DNA from: an uncultured Clostridia bacterium
GTDB lineage: Bacteria > Bacillota > Clostridia > Christensenellales > UBA3700
Length of the DNA stretch: 64,000 nucleotides
Direction: 5' to 3'
NCBI GenBank assembly: GCA_948471525.1
Contig: CAOKSY010000001.1
Span: forward strand, 124,001 to 188,000
Shown piece by piece: positions 27,738-36,331 of the stretch. The notes below the pieces were generated by a model. The model made no database searches and was not told the origin of the DNA. It saw only the letters and a program-made list of their open reading frames with translations. Made by a program: the position numbers and the translations under genes. Within the stretch, counting starts at the first letter, position 1; each line of letters opens with the position of its first letter.

Positions 27738-28265
27738 TCAGCGTCTAAAAAAGAATCCTTTGCCGCTGCTGCAGAGCGGGCACATTTCGGGCGCGCCGCC
27801 GCTCTCGCAAGAATATCCGCACTTCATACACTGCCATTTGACTATCGAATCGCAACTGTAAAGTTTGCCCACTTTGAGTTCGGACATTATAGCCTTCAAT
27901 TCCTCCTCGTATCTGCCGTCGACTTCCGCTATCTTGGAGAAAACTCCCGACAGATATTCCATTCCTTCCGCGGCAGCCTGCTGCGCAAAAGCTTTACCCA
28001 ACCGCTCGTTGCTCCTATGCAGTTCTCCCGCGCAATAAATGAGATTTGCGAGCGTGTCTATATCTTCTCCGTCCTCGGTTATTCTGTAAAGCACGCGGCA
28101 GTGTTCGCGTTCCTGCCTCGCGATAGTGTCGAGTTTTGCGGCAACCGTAAAATATCCCTGTTCTCTCGCCCTCTCGGCAAAACAGTTCAACAGAGCCATA
28201 TTTCTGCCTCTGTTTTCCAACTCTTTGACGACGTTGGCGTAAGTCTGAGTCTGCTTTATATCCAT
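27738..28265 (-). CDS. Rubrerythrin with altered diiron site
   Basis: A 175-residue rubrerythrin, the usual length: a ferritin-like four-helix domain (1-130) and a C-terminal rubredoxin domain with Cys146, Cys149, Cys162 and Cys165 (WQCMKCGY, MCPLC). Rubrerythrins reduce hydrogen peroxide in anaerobes using a diiron centre. The first ExxH motif is intact (E52, H55 in QEREH). The second, normally EVEKRH, reads EVDGRY, so its Glu and His ligands are Asp116 and Tyr119. This may weaken or alter the metal site. The start has AAAGGAGAATAATATT upstream. It is a separate unit, 200 bp upstream of the response regulator gene on the same strand. Confidence 0.88.
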   Translation of the reverse strand: MDIKQTQTYANVVKELENRGRNMALLNCFAERAREQGYFTVAAKLDTIARQEREHCRVLYRITEDGEDIDTLANLIYCAGELHRSNERLGKAFAQQAAAEGMEYLSGVFSKIAEVDGRYEEELKAIMSELKVGKLYSCDSIVKWQCMKCGYSCESGGAPEMCPLCSSGKGFFFRR

Positions 28266-28381
28266 AATATTATTCTCCTTTGTAGAAGATTGTACCCGTT
28301 TTTTAAAGAGTTAATCACACTCGACGGCAATAAAAATAATAGGTCTTCGATTATTATGGATAAAATAGGAAAATCCGATAG

Positions 28382-28415
28382 AAAAAGCCGCCCTCGGATC
28401 TATGCCGAGAGCGGC
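28382..28415 (-). terminator. Terminator of the NlpC/P60 lipoprotein gene
   Basis: On the minus strand GCCGCTCTCGG / CCGAGGGCGGC (11-bp stem, one mismatch) with a 7-nt loop, then TTTTT. It lies 24 bp past the stop. Confidence 0.85.
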
Positions 28416-28438
28416 GCGCGCTGTCGATAAGGCTAAAT

Positions 28439-29335
28439 TCAGAATCTCTTTGCCACTAAGAAGTATCCCCAGCGCGTAGAACTTATCTCTTCTATTACCG
28501 CGTGATCGGAAGCGGTGTGCAAGATATAGTTGTTTCCGAGATAGAGCGCTACGTGTCCCACTCTTTCTACGCCTGTATTATTGTATCTGCTCGCATTGGT
28601 GAAGAACATTACGTCGCCGCGCCTGAGATCGCCGTCGGCTACCTTCTTGCCCTGCAGTACCTGAGTGCGAGTGTTGAGGTCCATAAGTATTCCCGCGCCT
28701 TTGAAGAATATATACTGCATAAGCGCCGAGCAGTCGAACTCTCCTTGAACGAAATTGCTGTTGAGTACGCCGTTTCCCCAATGGTAACGCTGGCTGCCCC
28801 ATACGTACGGATATCCCATAAGTTCCTCGCCTACCGATATTATCCTCTCAATCTTATCGTCTGAAGACTGCTTCATCTCTACGATATGCGCATAATTGCT
28901 GCCTGCGTATATGTAAGCCGTCTTTTGTTTATATACCGTCTTGTACCATCCGTTTACCATACCTTCGTAGCGAAGCATGTCCCCCTTGTCCATACTTCCC
29001 AGCACCGAAGCCGAAGTCGACGGCGCGGAACGGATATTCAAAGACTGCGTGTTGCTCTTTATCATAGAAGAATATTTGGTCGGGGGCAATGCCGGCGGAA
29101 CTACCGTAGGAAGATCCTCCGTACCGTCGCCCTCTTCTGTATCGGGCGTTTCTCCGCTTGGCTCGTCCGCATCGGGAATAGTCGGTTTTACTACGCCCGG
29201 ACGGAAATTATCCCAATTGGCGGACCAATTTCCCGACGTCGCATTATTTTCCGCATCGCTGCATGCGGCAAAGGTGCAGAGCATCAATACGCTCAACATA
29301 ACTACACTGATCACTGTCGCAATATTTTTTTTCAT
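28439..29335 (-). CDS. NlpC/P60 cell-wall hydrolase lipoprotein with SH3 domain
   Basis: A 298-residue lipoprotein. The lipobox F-A-A-C gives Cys25, followed by a Pro/Glu/Thr linker to about residue 85. A bacterial SH3 domain spans about 96-153 (SLNIRSAPSTSASVLG, then GWYKTVY). The NlpC/P60 domain spans about 165-298, with catalytic Cys202 in FDCSALMQY, His261 in VGHVALYLG and a downstream His273. Such enzymes cut D-Glu-to-diamino-acid bonds in peptidoglycan peptides, with the SH3 domain binding the wall. It acts outside the membrane. CGGAGGTCGTT precedes the ATG; it has its own promoter and terminator. Confidence 0.93.
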   Translation of the reverse strand: MKKNIATVISVVMLSVLMLCTFAACSDAENNATSGNWSANWDNFRPGVVKPTIPDADEPSGETPDTEEGDGTEDLPTVVPPALPPTKYSSMIKSNTQSLNIRSAPSTSASVLGSMDKGDMLRYEGMVNGWYKTVYKQKTAYIYAGSNYAHIVEMKQSSDDKIERIISVGEELMGYPYVWGSQRYHWGNGVLNSNFVQGEFDCSALMQYIFFKGAGILMDLNTRTQVLQGKKVADGDLRRGDVMFFTNASRYNNTGVERVGHVALYLGNNYILHTASDHAVIEEISSTRWGYFLVAKRF

Positions 29336-29365
29336 AACGACCTCCGATGTTTTTCTTTCGACTTT

Positions 29366-29394
29366 ATTCTAGCATTTTCTATACCGACGTTCAA
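29366..29394 (-). promoter_or_regulatory. Promoter of the NlpC/P60 gene
   Basis: On the minus strand TTGAAC (29389-29394), 17-bp spacer, TAGAAT (29366-29371). Confidence 0.65.
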
Positions 29395-29476
29395 CACACA
29401 AAATTTTCCAAAGGGATTCGACCTATTATCTATATAATTTCTTTTATCGAATATATTTTTATTTCTTCTGATATTG

Positions 29477-29485
29477 TGTTATAAT
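29477..29485 (+). promoter_or_regulatory. Extended -10 promoter of the DUF815 gene
   Basis: TGT-TATAAT, an extended -10 box, with only a poor -35 (TTTTAT). The ATG at 29505 lies 20 bp on, so the leader would be very short, about 13 nt including GGGAGAG. Confidence 0.5.
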
Positions 29486-29504
29486 ATTGCACGGGAGAGA
29501 TAAT

Positions 29505-30779
29505 ATGAAAAACCTAACGCAAAAATTGAGACTTTTCGATATAAGCGGCACGCTCTTGGAAAAATTCGCAAACGCGTGCGAAGATCCTTCCGTAAGACCG
29601 ACGGAAACTATAGGCGAATTGCTCGGCTTTGCCGACGCGCACGCGGTAGAGGGCGACTGCTGGCACTACTATATCGCGTATTTTATAGCCAGCGACGTAA
29701 ACGCATTTTCTCTTGCATACGAAAGAAAAGAAGCGGTGAGAAGTTCCTTACTGCGTTATGCAAAGGAAGACTGCGAAATTCTCAGACAACTGTTTGACTA
29801 CGATCTCTCATCGCTTCCGTTTGCAGGCGATACGGCGGAATTGCTGACAAACTTTAAAAGCAGCAGAACAAAATCCGATAAGCCCTATGCAAATATCGTG
29901 GCGGATCTGACGACTCGACTGGAATACTGCGCTTCGTCCGACGGTTTTCTCCGCGCGGCGACAGACTTTTACAGCGTATACGGAGTGGGCGAACTCGGAC
30001 TAAACAAGGCCTTCAGAGTCGTCTCTAAAGACGACCTGCCGCAGAAGAAGATCACGCATCACGCGTCACAGCTTTTGCCCGTCACAAATATGGATAAAAA
30101 AGGACTTCGCGATATCGTAGGATACGATCTGCAAAAAGAAAAAGTCATCCAAAACACATTGGCGTTTCTCGAGGGCAAACCCGCCAACAACGTACTCCTT
30201 TACGGCGATATGGGCACGGGAAAATCTTCCACCGTCAAAGCTCTGATAAACGAGTATTACGACAAAGGGCTGAGACTTGTAGAAGTATACAAACACCAGT
30301 TTTCCTATATAAGCGATATAATAAGCCGTCTTTCCTGCAGAAATTATAAATTCATTCTCTATTTCGACGATCTATCTTTCGACGATTTTGAAATAGAATA
30401 CAAGTACTTCAAGGCGATAATCGACGGCGGACTCGAAGTCAAGCCCGACAACGTGCTGATATACGCCACGTCCAACAGAAGACATATAATAAAGGAGAAT
30501 TACAGCGACGGCAACGACATAAATTCTATGGACGAATTGCACAAGTCCGATACCAAAAACGAGAAGCTTTCCCTTGTGGCGCGTTTTGGCTTGAGCATAT
30601 ATTATCCCTCGCCCGACCAGCAAGAATTTCTCAATATCGTACACGAACTGGCAAAGAGATATTCGATAAAAATCGACCTAAGCGAGCTCGACAGGCAGGC
30701 GCTTACTTGGGCGATACGCAACGGCACGAAATCGGGACGTATGGCGGAACAGTTTATTCACTCGCTGAAACTTGATTAA
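29505..30779 (+). CDS. DUF815 family AAA+ ATPase
   Basis: A 424-residue protein. The N-terminal 190 residues are helical without known motifs. The ATPase domain begins at about residue 195 with GYDLQKEKVIQNTLAFLEG. It has Walker A GDMGTGKSS, Walker B ILYFDDLSF and a sensor region YATSNRRHI, all typical of the DUF815 family. DUF815 proteins are AAA+ ATPases of unknown task, common in Clostridia. The start at 29505 follows GGGAGAGATAAT; an ATG at 29487 is in frame but lacks a ribosome site. It is transcribed divergently from the NlpC/P60 gene. No partner gene is adjacent. Confidence 0.85.
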   Translation: MKNLTQKLRLFDISGTLLEKFANACEDPSVRPTETIGELLGFADAHAVEGDCWHYYIAYFIASDVNAFSLAYERKEAVRSSLLRYAKEDCEILRQLFDYDLSSLPFAGDTAELLTNFKSSRTKSDKPYANIVADLTTRLEYCASSDGFLRAATDFYSVYGVGELGLNKAFRVVSKDDLPQKKITHHASQLLPVTNMDKKGLRDIVGYDLQKEKVIQNTLAFLEGKPANNVLLYGDMGTGKSSTVKALINEYYDKGLRLVEVYKHQFSYISDIISRLSCRNYKFILYFDDLSFDDFEIEYKYFKAIIDGGLEVKPDNVLIYATSNRRHIIKENYSDGNDINSMDELHKSDTKNEKLSLVARFGLSIYYPSPDQQEFLNIVHELAKRYSIKIDLSELDRQALTWAIRNGTKSGRMAEQFIHSLKLD

Positions 30780-30876
30780 ATAAAACATATATGATAAAAT
30801 ATAAATGCGTCCGCGAGAATAACGAGCGGAAAATTACCGTAATATATTAAAGCAAATAATTTTTTAGAGGTGCAAA

Positions 30877-31908
30877 ATGACAACGTTAATGCAACAAGAG
30901 ATCTTCAGCGAACCGAAAATGATGAAGCGCACTTTGGCGGCTTGCAGACCGGTTTTGCCGGCGATAAGCAAGGCTTTTAAAGAAAGAGGCATCACAAATA
31001 TCGTAACAATGGCGAGAGGCACGTCCGACAATGCGGCGACCGTCTTCTCTTTCGTATGTCCTCTGCTGAGCGGAATAAAAGTAGGCAAATATCATCCGTC
31101 GCTGACGACCGTATATGACTGCGACGCGGATATGAAAAATACCTGTATGGTCATTATCTCCCAGAGCGGCATGTCCAAAGACACCGTTGCGGTAATGGAA
31201 AAGGCTATCAAAAACGGCGCCATGACTATCGCCGTAACCAACAACGCTCAAAGTCCCGTCGCTAAAAACTGCGATTTCCACTTGTTTATGGACGTAGAGG
31301 AAGAAAAAAGCGTAGCGGCGACCAAGACCTATATCGGCGAACTTTTTGCGCTGCATCTTCTTGCAGAAGCGCTTGGCGGCAAGAATGACGCGCACCTCGA
31401 CGGTCTTACCGACAGAATACAGGAGATACTGGATCTCACTCCCGCCGTCGAAGATATCGCAAAGAAACTCTTCAACCGCAACAACTTTATCGTACTCTCC
31501 AGAGGAACGATGCTCGGCACGGGCGACGAATGCGCTCTCAAACTCACAGAATGCTGCTATCTGTTCAACAGATCGTATTCTTCCGCAAACTTTATGCACG
31601 GTCCTCTCTCTCTTCTCGACGACAAGGCAAACGTGATAATGCTTGCTCCCGACAGCGAATTCAAGGGCGAATTTATAGAGATGGCGCAAAGAGCCCGCAA
31701 ACTGGGCGCAAACCTCACCGTATTCAGCAACATACCCGAGGTATTGGACTGTGCGGACAACAAGATAGTTATGCCCGACGCAGATACGCTTGAAGCTCCC
31801 GTACTGTACGGAACGGCTGTAAGCCTGCTGGCGCTCAATATAGGACTTGCAAAGGGTCTCAACGTAGATACGCCGAGAAACCTCAATAAAGTCACTATAA
31901 CGCTCTAA
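30877..31908 (+). CDS. SIS-domain sugar-phosphate isomerase/deaminase (GlmS-like, no glutaminase domain)
   Basis: A 343-residue protein with two SIS domains, lacking the N-terminal glutaminase domain of GlmS. The first domain shows TMARGTSDNAA and SQSGMSKDTV, which bind sugar phosphate; EEKSVAATKTY lies at the domain border as in GlmS. The C-terminus DTPRNLNKVTITL matches the family's conserved D-x-P-R-N-L-x-K end. Such stand-alone SIS proteins act in the cytoplasm as hexosamine-phosphate deaminases or fructoselysine/AgaS-type enzymes; which one cannot be said, and no sugar operon surrounds it. The start follows TTAGAGGTGCAAA. Strong terminators follow. Confidence 0.85.
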   Translation: MTTLMQQEIFSEPKMMKRTLAACRPVLPAISKAFKERGITNIVTMARGTSDNAATVFSFVCPLLSGIKVGKYHPSLTTVYDCDADMKNTCMVIISQSGMSKDTVAVMEKAIKNGAMTIAVTNNAQSPVAKNCDFHLFMDVEEEKSVAATKTYIGELFALHLLAEALGGKNDAHLDGLTDRIQEILDLTPAVEDIAKKLFNRNNFIVLSRGTMLGTGDECALKLTECCYLFNRSYSSANFMHGPLSLLDDKANVIMLAPDSEFKGEFIEMAQRARKLGANLTVFSNIPEVLDCADNKIVMPDADTLEAPVLYGTAVSLLALNIGLAKGLNVDTPRNLNKVTITL

Positions 31909-31924
31909 AACAACCGAATTTATA

Positions 31925-31945
31925 ATGCCGCCTTATCGGCGGCAT
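31925..31945 (+). terminator. Hairpin after the SIS gene
   Basis: ATGCCGCC-TTATC-GGCGGCAT, 8-bp perfect stem, 16 bp past the stop, with a weak T tract. Confidence 0.6.
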
Positions 31946-31962
31946 TTATCATATAAAAAGAA

Positions 31963-31992
31963 CGGACGGGAAATTCCCGTCCGCCGTTTTTT
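31963..31992. terminator. Bidirectional terminator between convergent genes
   Basis: CGGACGGGA-AAT-TCCCGTCCG, 9-bp perfect stem, followed on plus by CCG and eight T; on minus it is followed by TTCTTTTT. It serves both the SIS gene and the minus-strand lipoprotein gene ending at 32008. Confidence 0.85.
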
Positions 31993-32007
31993 TTGTATAA
32001 ACGTTTT

Positions 32008-33519
32008 TTATTTATTATCTTCTTCGTACAATGCGTTCGCATAAGTCTTTGCGTCCGCTTCGGTCATAAACTTGGGGATCTGATAATACGTTACGCCCTC
32101 TTCGGAAGCGTCGTCCGCGACGTATTTGATCTCTATATTGCCGTCTTTATCCTTGCTGAGCACTGCCTTGCGGGTACCGCTGACGATCGCTCCCTTCGCA
32201 TATTGCAAATCGTTGGGAAGACTTACGTAATCGTCTAATTTAAGGCTGTACATATAGTTGTAAGTGTTGTCGATATAATACATACGTCCGTCTATCACGG
32301 AAATGGACAGCCAAGAAGTATTTATAGCCTCTTCACTGATCTTGTCGGCAAGAGCTTTCTTGTCGGTGTAATTGATCCTGTAGAGCGCGTTGCTGAGCAC
32401 GTAATACATTGTGTCGCCGTTTATCTGCACTATCTTCGCGCCTGTAGCGGAAAGCGTAGCGTACTTCTCGGTATCGTTTACGTAAGCGTCTTCAGCCAAA
32501 GGCTTATACAGCGTGAGCGTCGCCGCGGAAGTGTCCATTATGCCCTTATCAAAACCGAGATTTACAAACGAAGTCAAACCTGATACTGCAAATCTCTTTT
32601 CCTTTGCGGGATCGAGAGAATAGCCGTCGGTGAACTTGTAACCGTAAGTCTGCGTAGCTTTGGACGCGTCGTTGGCATTTATAGCTTTTGTATAGAAAAG
32701 CACGTTTTCGTTGGGATCGTAAGATACGAGCGCATAAGTGAATTGCTGTCTGAGATCGTTGGCGCTGTTATCGTAAGTAGCATCCGTCGTGATGCTCTTG
32801 ACTTCTCCGCCGACATAGACATACATATTGTTGTTACGGCGAGTGGAGTCTTCGGTCGGTTTGATGAAGAATACAGCCGTACTCTTCTGTGTAAAGAGAG
32901 CCGCGTCTATCTTGTCGCTGATCTCGACAACCTTTTTATTTACCTTGGAATTGTCGTAACAAACCTTATTGAGTTTGTGATCGGCAAAATAGATAAACTC
33001 ATTTTCCGTAAATACGTATTGCGTAGACGAAGAACTCAAATTGGCGATCTCCTGCGTCTTTGTGCCGTCTATCTTGGTGCGAGCGGCAACGAGCTGCGAG
33101 GTCAATACGTTGCTTTGATTGTCCGTCTTGGTGCTCGGAGACATATAATATATCCATTCGCCGTAGATATAGAATCCGCCGTTGGAAGCCGAAGTGTAGA
33201 ACATCTTGGGAACTACGACGTCGGTCTTGCCGAGCGTGCCGTCTTCTTTGATCTCGCTCTTCATAATGCTGCCTTTTACGGAAGCCTTGCCGAAATAGTT
33301 GTCGGACGGCTTGGTGATATTGGACGTGGAGTCCATACCGTTGACGTAATACAGATAACCGCCCTGTTTGACAACAAGTCCGCCGTTGTTGACGACCTCG
33401 CTGCCTGCAAATTCGGTACTGCCTATAGGTCCGTATTTCGTACTGTCACACGCGGCAAAAACGCCGACGACCGCACAAATTACAAGGCACAAAACTAAGA
33501 TTTTACTAAATTTATTCAT
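32008..33519 (-). CDS. Lipoprotein with beta-propeller-like repeats (DUF5050-like)
   Basis: A 503-residue lipoprotein with lipobox F-A-A-C (Cys24). The mature part repeats short aromatic strands ending in [IL]-Y-Y-[VM]-x-[GNP], for example GGYLYYVNG, EWIYYMSPS and GRMYYIDNTYN, spaced as in the DUF5050/propeller-type proteins of Clostridia. No catalytic motif is recognised. It is expected on the outer face of the membrane, possibly as a binding or sensing protein. The start at 33519 has TTGGGAGTTTTGATA upstream; the frame five codons longer has none. Single gene with its own promoter. Confidence 0.75.
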   Translation of the reverse strand: MNKFSKILVLCLVICAVVGVFAACDSTKYGPIGSTEFAGSEVVNNGGLVVKQGGYLYYVNGMDSTSNITKPSDNYFGKASVKGSIMKSEIKEDGTLGKTDVVVPKMFYTSASNGGFYIYGEWIYYMSPSTKTDNQSNVLTSQLVAARTKIDGTKTQEIANLSSSSTQYVFTENEFIYFADHKLNKVCYDNSKVNKKVVEISDKIDAALFTQKSTAVFFIKPTEDSTRRNNNMYVYVGGEVKSITTDATYDNSANDLRQQFTYALVSYDPNENVLFYTKAINANDASKATQTYGYKFTDGYSLDPAKEKRFAVSGLTSFVNLGFDKGIMDTSAATLTLYKPLAEDAYVNDTEKYATLSATGAKIVQINGDTMYYVLSNALYRINYTDKKALADKISEEAINTSWLSISVIDGRMYYIDNTYNYMYSLKLDDYVSLPNDLQYAKGAIVSGTRKAVLSKDKDGNIEIKYVADDASEEGVTYYQIPKFMTEADAKTYANALYEEDNK

Positions 33520-33564
33520 TATCAAAACTCCCAATATCGGATTGATTACATAATAGCAAGTATA

Positions 33565-33593
33565 ATTATAATATAATATCTAAGATATTGCAA
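33565..33593 (-). promoter_or_regulatory. Promoter of the propeller-like lipoprotein gene
   Basis: On the minus strand TTGCAA (33588-33593), 17-bp spacer, TATAAT (33565-33570). Confidence 0.7.
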
Positions 33594-33721
33594 TAAGATT
33601 GTTAACAATTTTCATACTTTTTAGGCGCATGAAAAATACTCTGCCGTTATTTTTCGTCGAAATTACTCAATTAACCGAGCATCGATACCGCGCAAAAGAT
33701 CACCGAAACAACGTCGTAAGA

Positions 33722-34396
33722 TTACTTTTCCACTCTCCAATCTACTGCGCCGCGTCCGTTCTTCTCCAAAAAAGCGTTGGCTTTGGAAAAATGTCTGCTC
33801 TCTAAAAAACCATTGTAAAAAGACAGCGGACTGGGATGAACGCTCTTGAGTACCAGATGCTTGGAAGTGTCGATCAGTTTCTCTTTTGCCTTGGCAGGAT
33901 TGCCCCACAGCATAAATACAGTAGGATAGGGACTGTCGCTTATCATTTTTATCACGCTGTCGGTAAAACGCTCCCAGCCTATATTCGCATGGCTCTGCGG
34001 TCTGCCTTCACGCACGGTAAGCACGGTGTTGAGCAGTAATACCCCCTCTTTCGCCCAGTTGGTCAAATCGCCGCTGTTGCTGACAGGAATCCCCAGATCG
34101 TATTCGAGCGCCTTGTAAATATTGACGAGCGAAGGCGGACATTTTACGCCTTTTCGCACAGAAAAACACAAACCGTGAGCCTGTCCGTATCCGTGGTAGG
34201 GATCCTGTCCCAAGATGACTACTTTTACGTTCTCGTACGGAGTGTATTCAAATGCCGAGAGTATCTCTTTCATGGGCGGATATATTCTGTAATTACCGTA
34301 TTCCGAACGCAAAAACTTGCGTATCTCCTCAAAATAATCTTGTGAAAACTCGCTCTCCAAAATATTGTCCCAACTATTGCCCAAATGCGAAGACAT
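33722..34396 (-). CDS. ung: Uracil-DNA glycosylase, family 1
   Basis: A 224-residue protein, the usual length for bacterial Ung. The water-activating loop VVILGQDPYHG carries catalytic Asp65. LCFSV forms the uracil pocket, LLLNTVLTVREG is the conserved central strand, and HPSPLS supplies His187 for the leucine-loop region. It removes uracil from DNA as the first step of base excision repair in the cytoplasm. CGGAGGGAAAGATC precedes the ATG. It is read from one of two back-to-back promoters shared with the divergent PHP phosphatase gene. Confidence 0.97.
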   Translation of the reverse strand: MSSHLGNSWDNILESEFSQDYFEEIRKFLRSEYGNYRIYPPMKEILSAFEYTPYENVKVVILGQDPYHGYGQAHGLCFSVRKGVKCPPSLVNIYKALEYDLGIPVSNSGDLTNWAKEGVLLLNTVLTVREGRPQSHANIGWERFTDSVIKMISDSPYPTVFMLWGNPAKAKEKLIDTSKHLVLKSVHPSPLSFYNGFLESRHFSKANAFLEKNGRGAVDWRVEK

Positions 34397-34424
34397 GATC
34401 TTTCCCTCCGTGCGCTTTTGTTAT

Positions 34425-34454
34425 ATTTTAGCACGTTTTGTAATTATATGTCAA
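34425..34454 (-). promoter_or_regulatory. Promoter of ung
   Basis: On the minus strand TTGACA (34449-34454), 18-bp spacer, TAAAAT (34425-34430). The leader is about 20 nt. Confidence 0.7.
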
Positions 34455-34463
34455 ACCTCTTGT

Positions 34464-34492
34464 TTGACACGCGGCGGCAATCGTAGTATTAT
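34464..34492 (+). promoter_or_regulatory. Promoter of the PHP phosphatase gene
   Basis: TTGACA (34464-34469), 17-bp spacer, TATTAT (34487-34492); a TATAAT overlaps at 34490-34495. The -35 box faces away from that of ung, so the two boxes form the palindrome TGTCAAA-N7-TTTGACA (34449-34469). Confidence 0.7.
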
Positions 34493-34578
34493 AATAGACG
34501 TAGGACGAAGATGGAAAAACCGATCTTTCTCCCCAAGCGGACAATACCGCAAAATAAAGTCAGACAACAAGAGGAACC

Positions 34579-35382
34579 ATGATAGATACTCACACGCACT
34601 GCCGCCACTCGCACGACTCAAAAGAAGACCCCGAGAATATGATAGAAATGGCTATCTCATTGGGTATGGAGTATATAGCAATAACGGATCACTTCGACGC
34701 AGAACTTACTTTTCTGCCCCAATTCGACTACATACCGCAGATAGATCTCGACAGACATTTTCAGGAACTGTACGACCTCAAACGCAAATATGCGGACAGA
34801 ATACAGGTAGGAGTAGGCATAGAGTGCGGATATATGAAGGAAGCGGACGGACTCTATCTCGACGCGCTATCCCGATACGACACGGATATGACCGTCAATT
34901 CCGTTCACACCGTAGAATACGAAGACTGTTACTTAAGATCTTATTTTGAAAAACGTACAAAACATCAGGCATACGAAGCCTATCTAAAGGCCGTCAGAGA
35001 GAGTCTGGACTGCGCTTACGACTTCGATTCCGTCGGACATATAGGATACGTGGTGCGCAAGTCCGTCTACGAGGATAAATCGCTCGAATACGCCGACCAC
35101 TCCGATCTTATCGACGACATTTTAAAGACCATAGTCTCCAAGAGCAAATCCCTTGAGATCAACACCAACGCAAAAGGCACGGATCTTGAATTCCTGCCAT
35201 CTATCGATATACTGAAGAGATACAGGCAACTGGGCGGCGAATTGTTGACGTTCGGCTCCGACGCGCACGACGTGTCGCGTATCGCGGACAAATATAAAGA
35301 AGTGTCCGAACAACTGAGAAATCTGGGATTTAAATACCTGTTTAAGTACATATCCCACAAGCCTCATCCCGTAAAAATATAA
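34579..35382 (+). CDS. PHP-domain histidinol-phosphatase-like protein
   Basis: A 267-residue protein of the HisJ/HisK PHP family. Metal-binding motifs are in order: DTHTHCRHS (6-16 region), AITDH, VGIECGY, NSVHTV, VGHIGY, EINTN and FGSDAHDVS near residue 235. Family members hydrolyse L-histidinol phosphate in histidine synthesis with a trinuclear metal centre. No other his gene is in the window, so the substrate is likely but not certain; related PHP proteins use other phosphoesters. AGAGGAACC precedes the ATG. It is divergent from ung. Confidence 0.85.
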   Translation: MIDTHTHCRHSHDSKEDPENMIEMAISLGMEYIAITDHFDAELTFLPQFDYIPQIDLDRHFQELYDLKRKYADRIQVGVGIECGYMKEADGLYLDALSRYDTDMTVNSVHTVEYEDCYLRSYFEKRTKHQAYEAYLKAVRESLDCAYDFDSVGHIGYVVRKSVYEDKSLEYADHSDLIDDILKTIVSKSKSLEINTNAKGTDLEFLPSIDILKRYRQLGGELLTFGSDAHDVSRIADKYKEVSEQLRNLGFKYLFKYISHKPHPVKI

Positions 35383-35389
35383 AACAAGA

Positions 35390-35420
35390 GCGACGCAGAA
35401 TTTTGCGCCGCCCTTATTTT
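35390..35420 (+). terminator. Terminator of the PHP phosphatase gene
   Basis: GCGACGCA / TGCGCCGC stem (one A-C mismatch) with a 6-nt loop, followed by CCTTATTTT. Confidence 0.55.
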
Positions 35421-35516
35421 GAGTAATAAATTATTAGGAAAAAATTCTTATTTATCATCGCGCCCGATTTGCTCGGCGATATGCCTATACGTCCTCAAAC
35501 GTTAAAATCGCGCCTA

Positions 35517-35545
35517 TTGACAAGTCGTTGTCTTTATGTTATTAT
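35517..35545 (+). promoter_or_regulatory. Promoter and likely operator of the TetR gene
   Basis: TTGACA (35517-35522), 17-bp spacer, TATTAT (35540-35545). A palindrome GACAA-GTCG-TTGTC (35519-35532) covers the end of the -35 box, which is where an autorepressor would bind. The leader is about 120 nt and the rest of the 35383-35673 gap shows nothing else. Confidence 0.6.
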
Positions 35546-35673
35546 TATATCAACAACCTGTCGGAAAAGCAACAGTCAGTATTTTTCAAAATGTATTGTT
35601 TGAATTATGTCTAACATATTATGCTGCTAATACGACAAAATCAGTACAAATGTCGCATAAATAAGAGGTTCAA

Positions 35674-36228
35674 ATGCAAGATACAAGAAGAGTTCGAATG
35701 ACTAAAAAAATGATAAAAGAAGCGTATATAGAATTATTGGAAGTCAATCCGTACAAAAGGCTGTCGATAACGGATATCTGTAAGGTTGCGGATATAAACC
35801 GCTCCACCTTCTATATGCACTACGAGGACGTAGACGCTCTCGTAAGGGAGATCGAAGACGAATTGCTCGATTTTATTCCCTATCCCAAAGACGATTCGGG
35901 AGAGTTGAGCGATAGAAGTCAATTCGTGGTTTTGCTGGAAAAAACGTTTGAATATATTTATCAAAACAAAAGATATTTCAGCATTGTCTTCGTACATTTC
36001 GAAAATGCAAACTTCAAACAAAGAATTGCGGAAAATATACTGGAAAAATACAAGACGATCGCGATATCGAGCAATACTCTTTTGAAAAGATACGGATTTT
36101 TGTTTTGCATAAACGGCGTGATCGGACTGATAAAAGAATGGATAATCGACGATTTTCCGCTCAGTTGCCGTCAACTGGCTGAGATCGTCTTGCACATGTG
36201 CGCTCAAGCCACTAATTTCAAAAAATAA
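35674..36228 (+). CDS. TetR/AcrR-family transcriptional regulator
   Basis: A 184-residue regulator. The N-terminal helix-turn-helix is seen at about residues 10-58: MTKKMIKEAYIELL, then LSITDICKVADINRSTFYMHY, the TetR signature. The rest is helical, resembling the C-terminal domain of DhaS-type regulators, and should bind an unknown ligand and dimerise. AAGAGGTTCAA precedes the ATG. No neighbouring transporter or enzyme is in the same orientation, so autoregulation through the palindrome at 35519-35532 is the only target visible. A shared terminator with alaS follows. Confidence 0.88.
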   Translation: MQDTRRVRMTKKMIKEAYIELLEVNPYKRLSITDICKVADINRSTFYMHYEDVDALVREIEDELLDFIPYPKDDSGELSDRSQFVVLLEKTFEYIYQNKRYFSIVFVHFENANFKQRIAENILEKYKTIAISSNTLLKRYGFLFCINGVIGLIKEWIIDDFPLSCRQLAEIVLHMCAQATNFKK

Positions 36229-36287
36229 ATCCATATATTTGCAACGTGTTATTATAGGCTAGATTATAAAGACCGTACGTAAATAAA

Positions 36288-36320
36288 AATGCGGAAGAAA
36301 ATTCTTCCGCATTTTTTATT
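36288..36320. terminator. Bidirectional terminator between TetR gene and alaS
   Basis: Perfect 11-bp stem AATGCGGAAGA-AAAT-TCTTCCGCATT with A tract before and T tract after. It lies between convergent stops. Confidence 0.9.
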
Positions 36321-36331
36321 GATGATCGACA

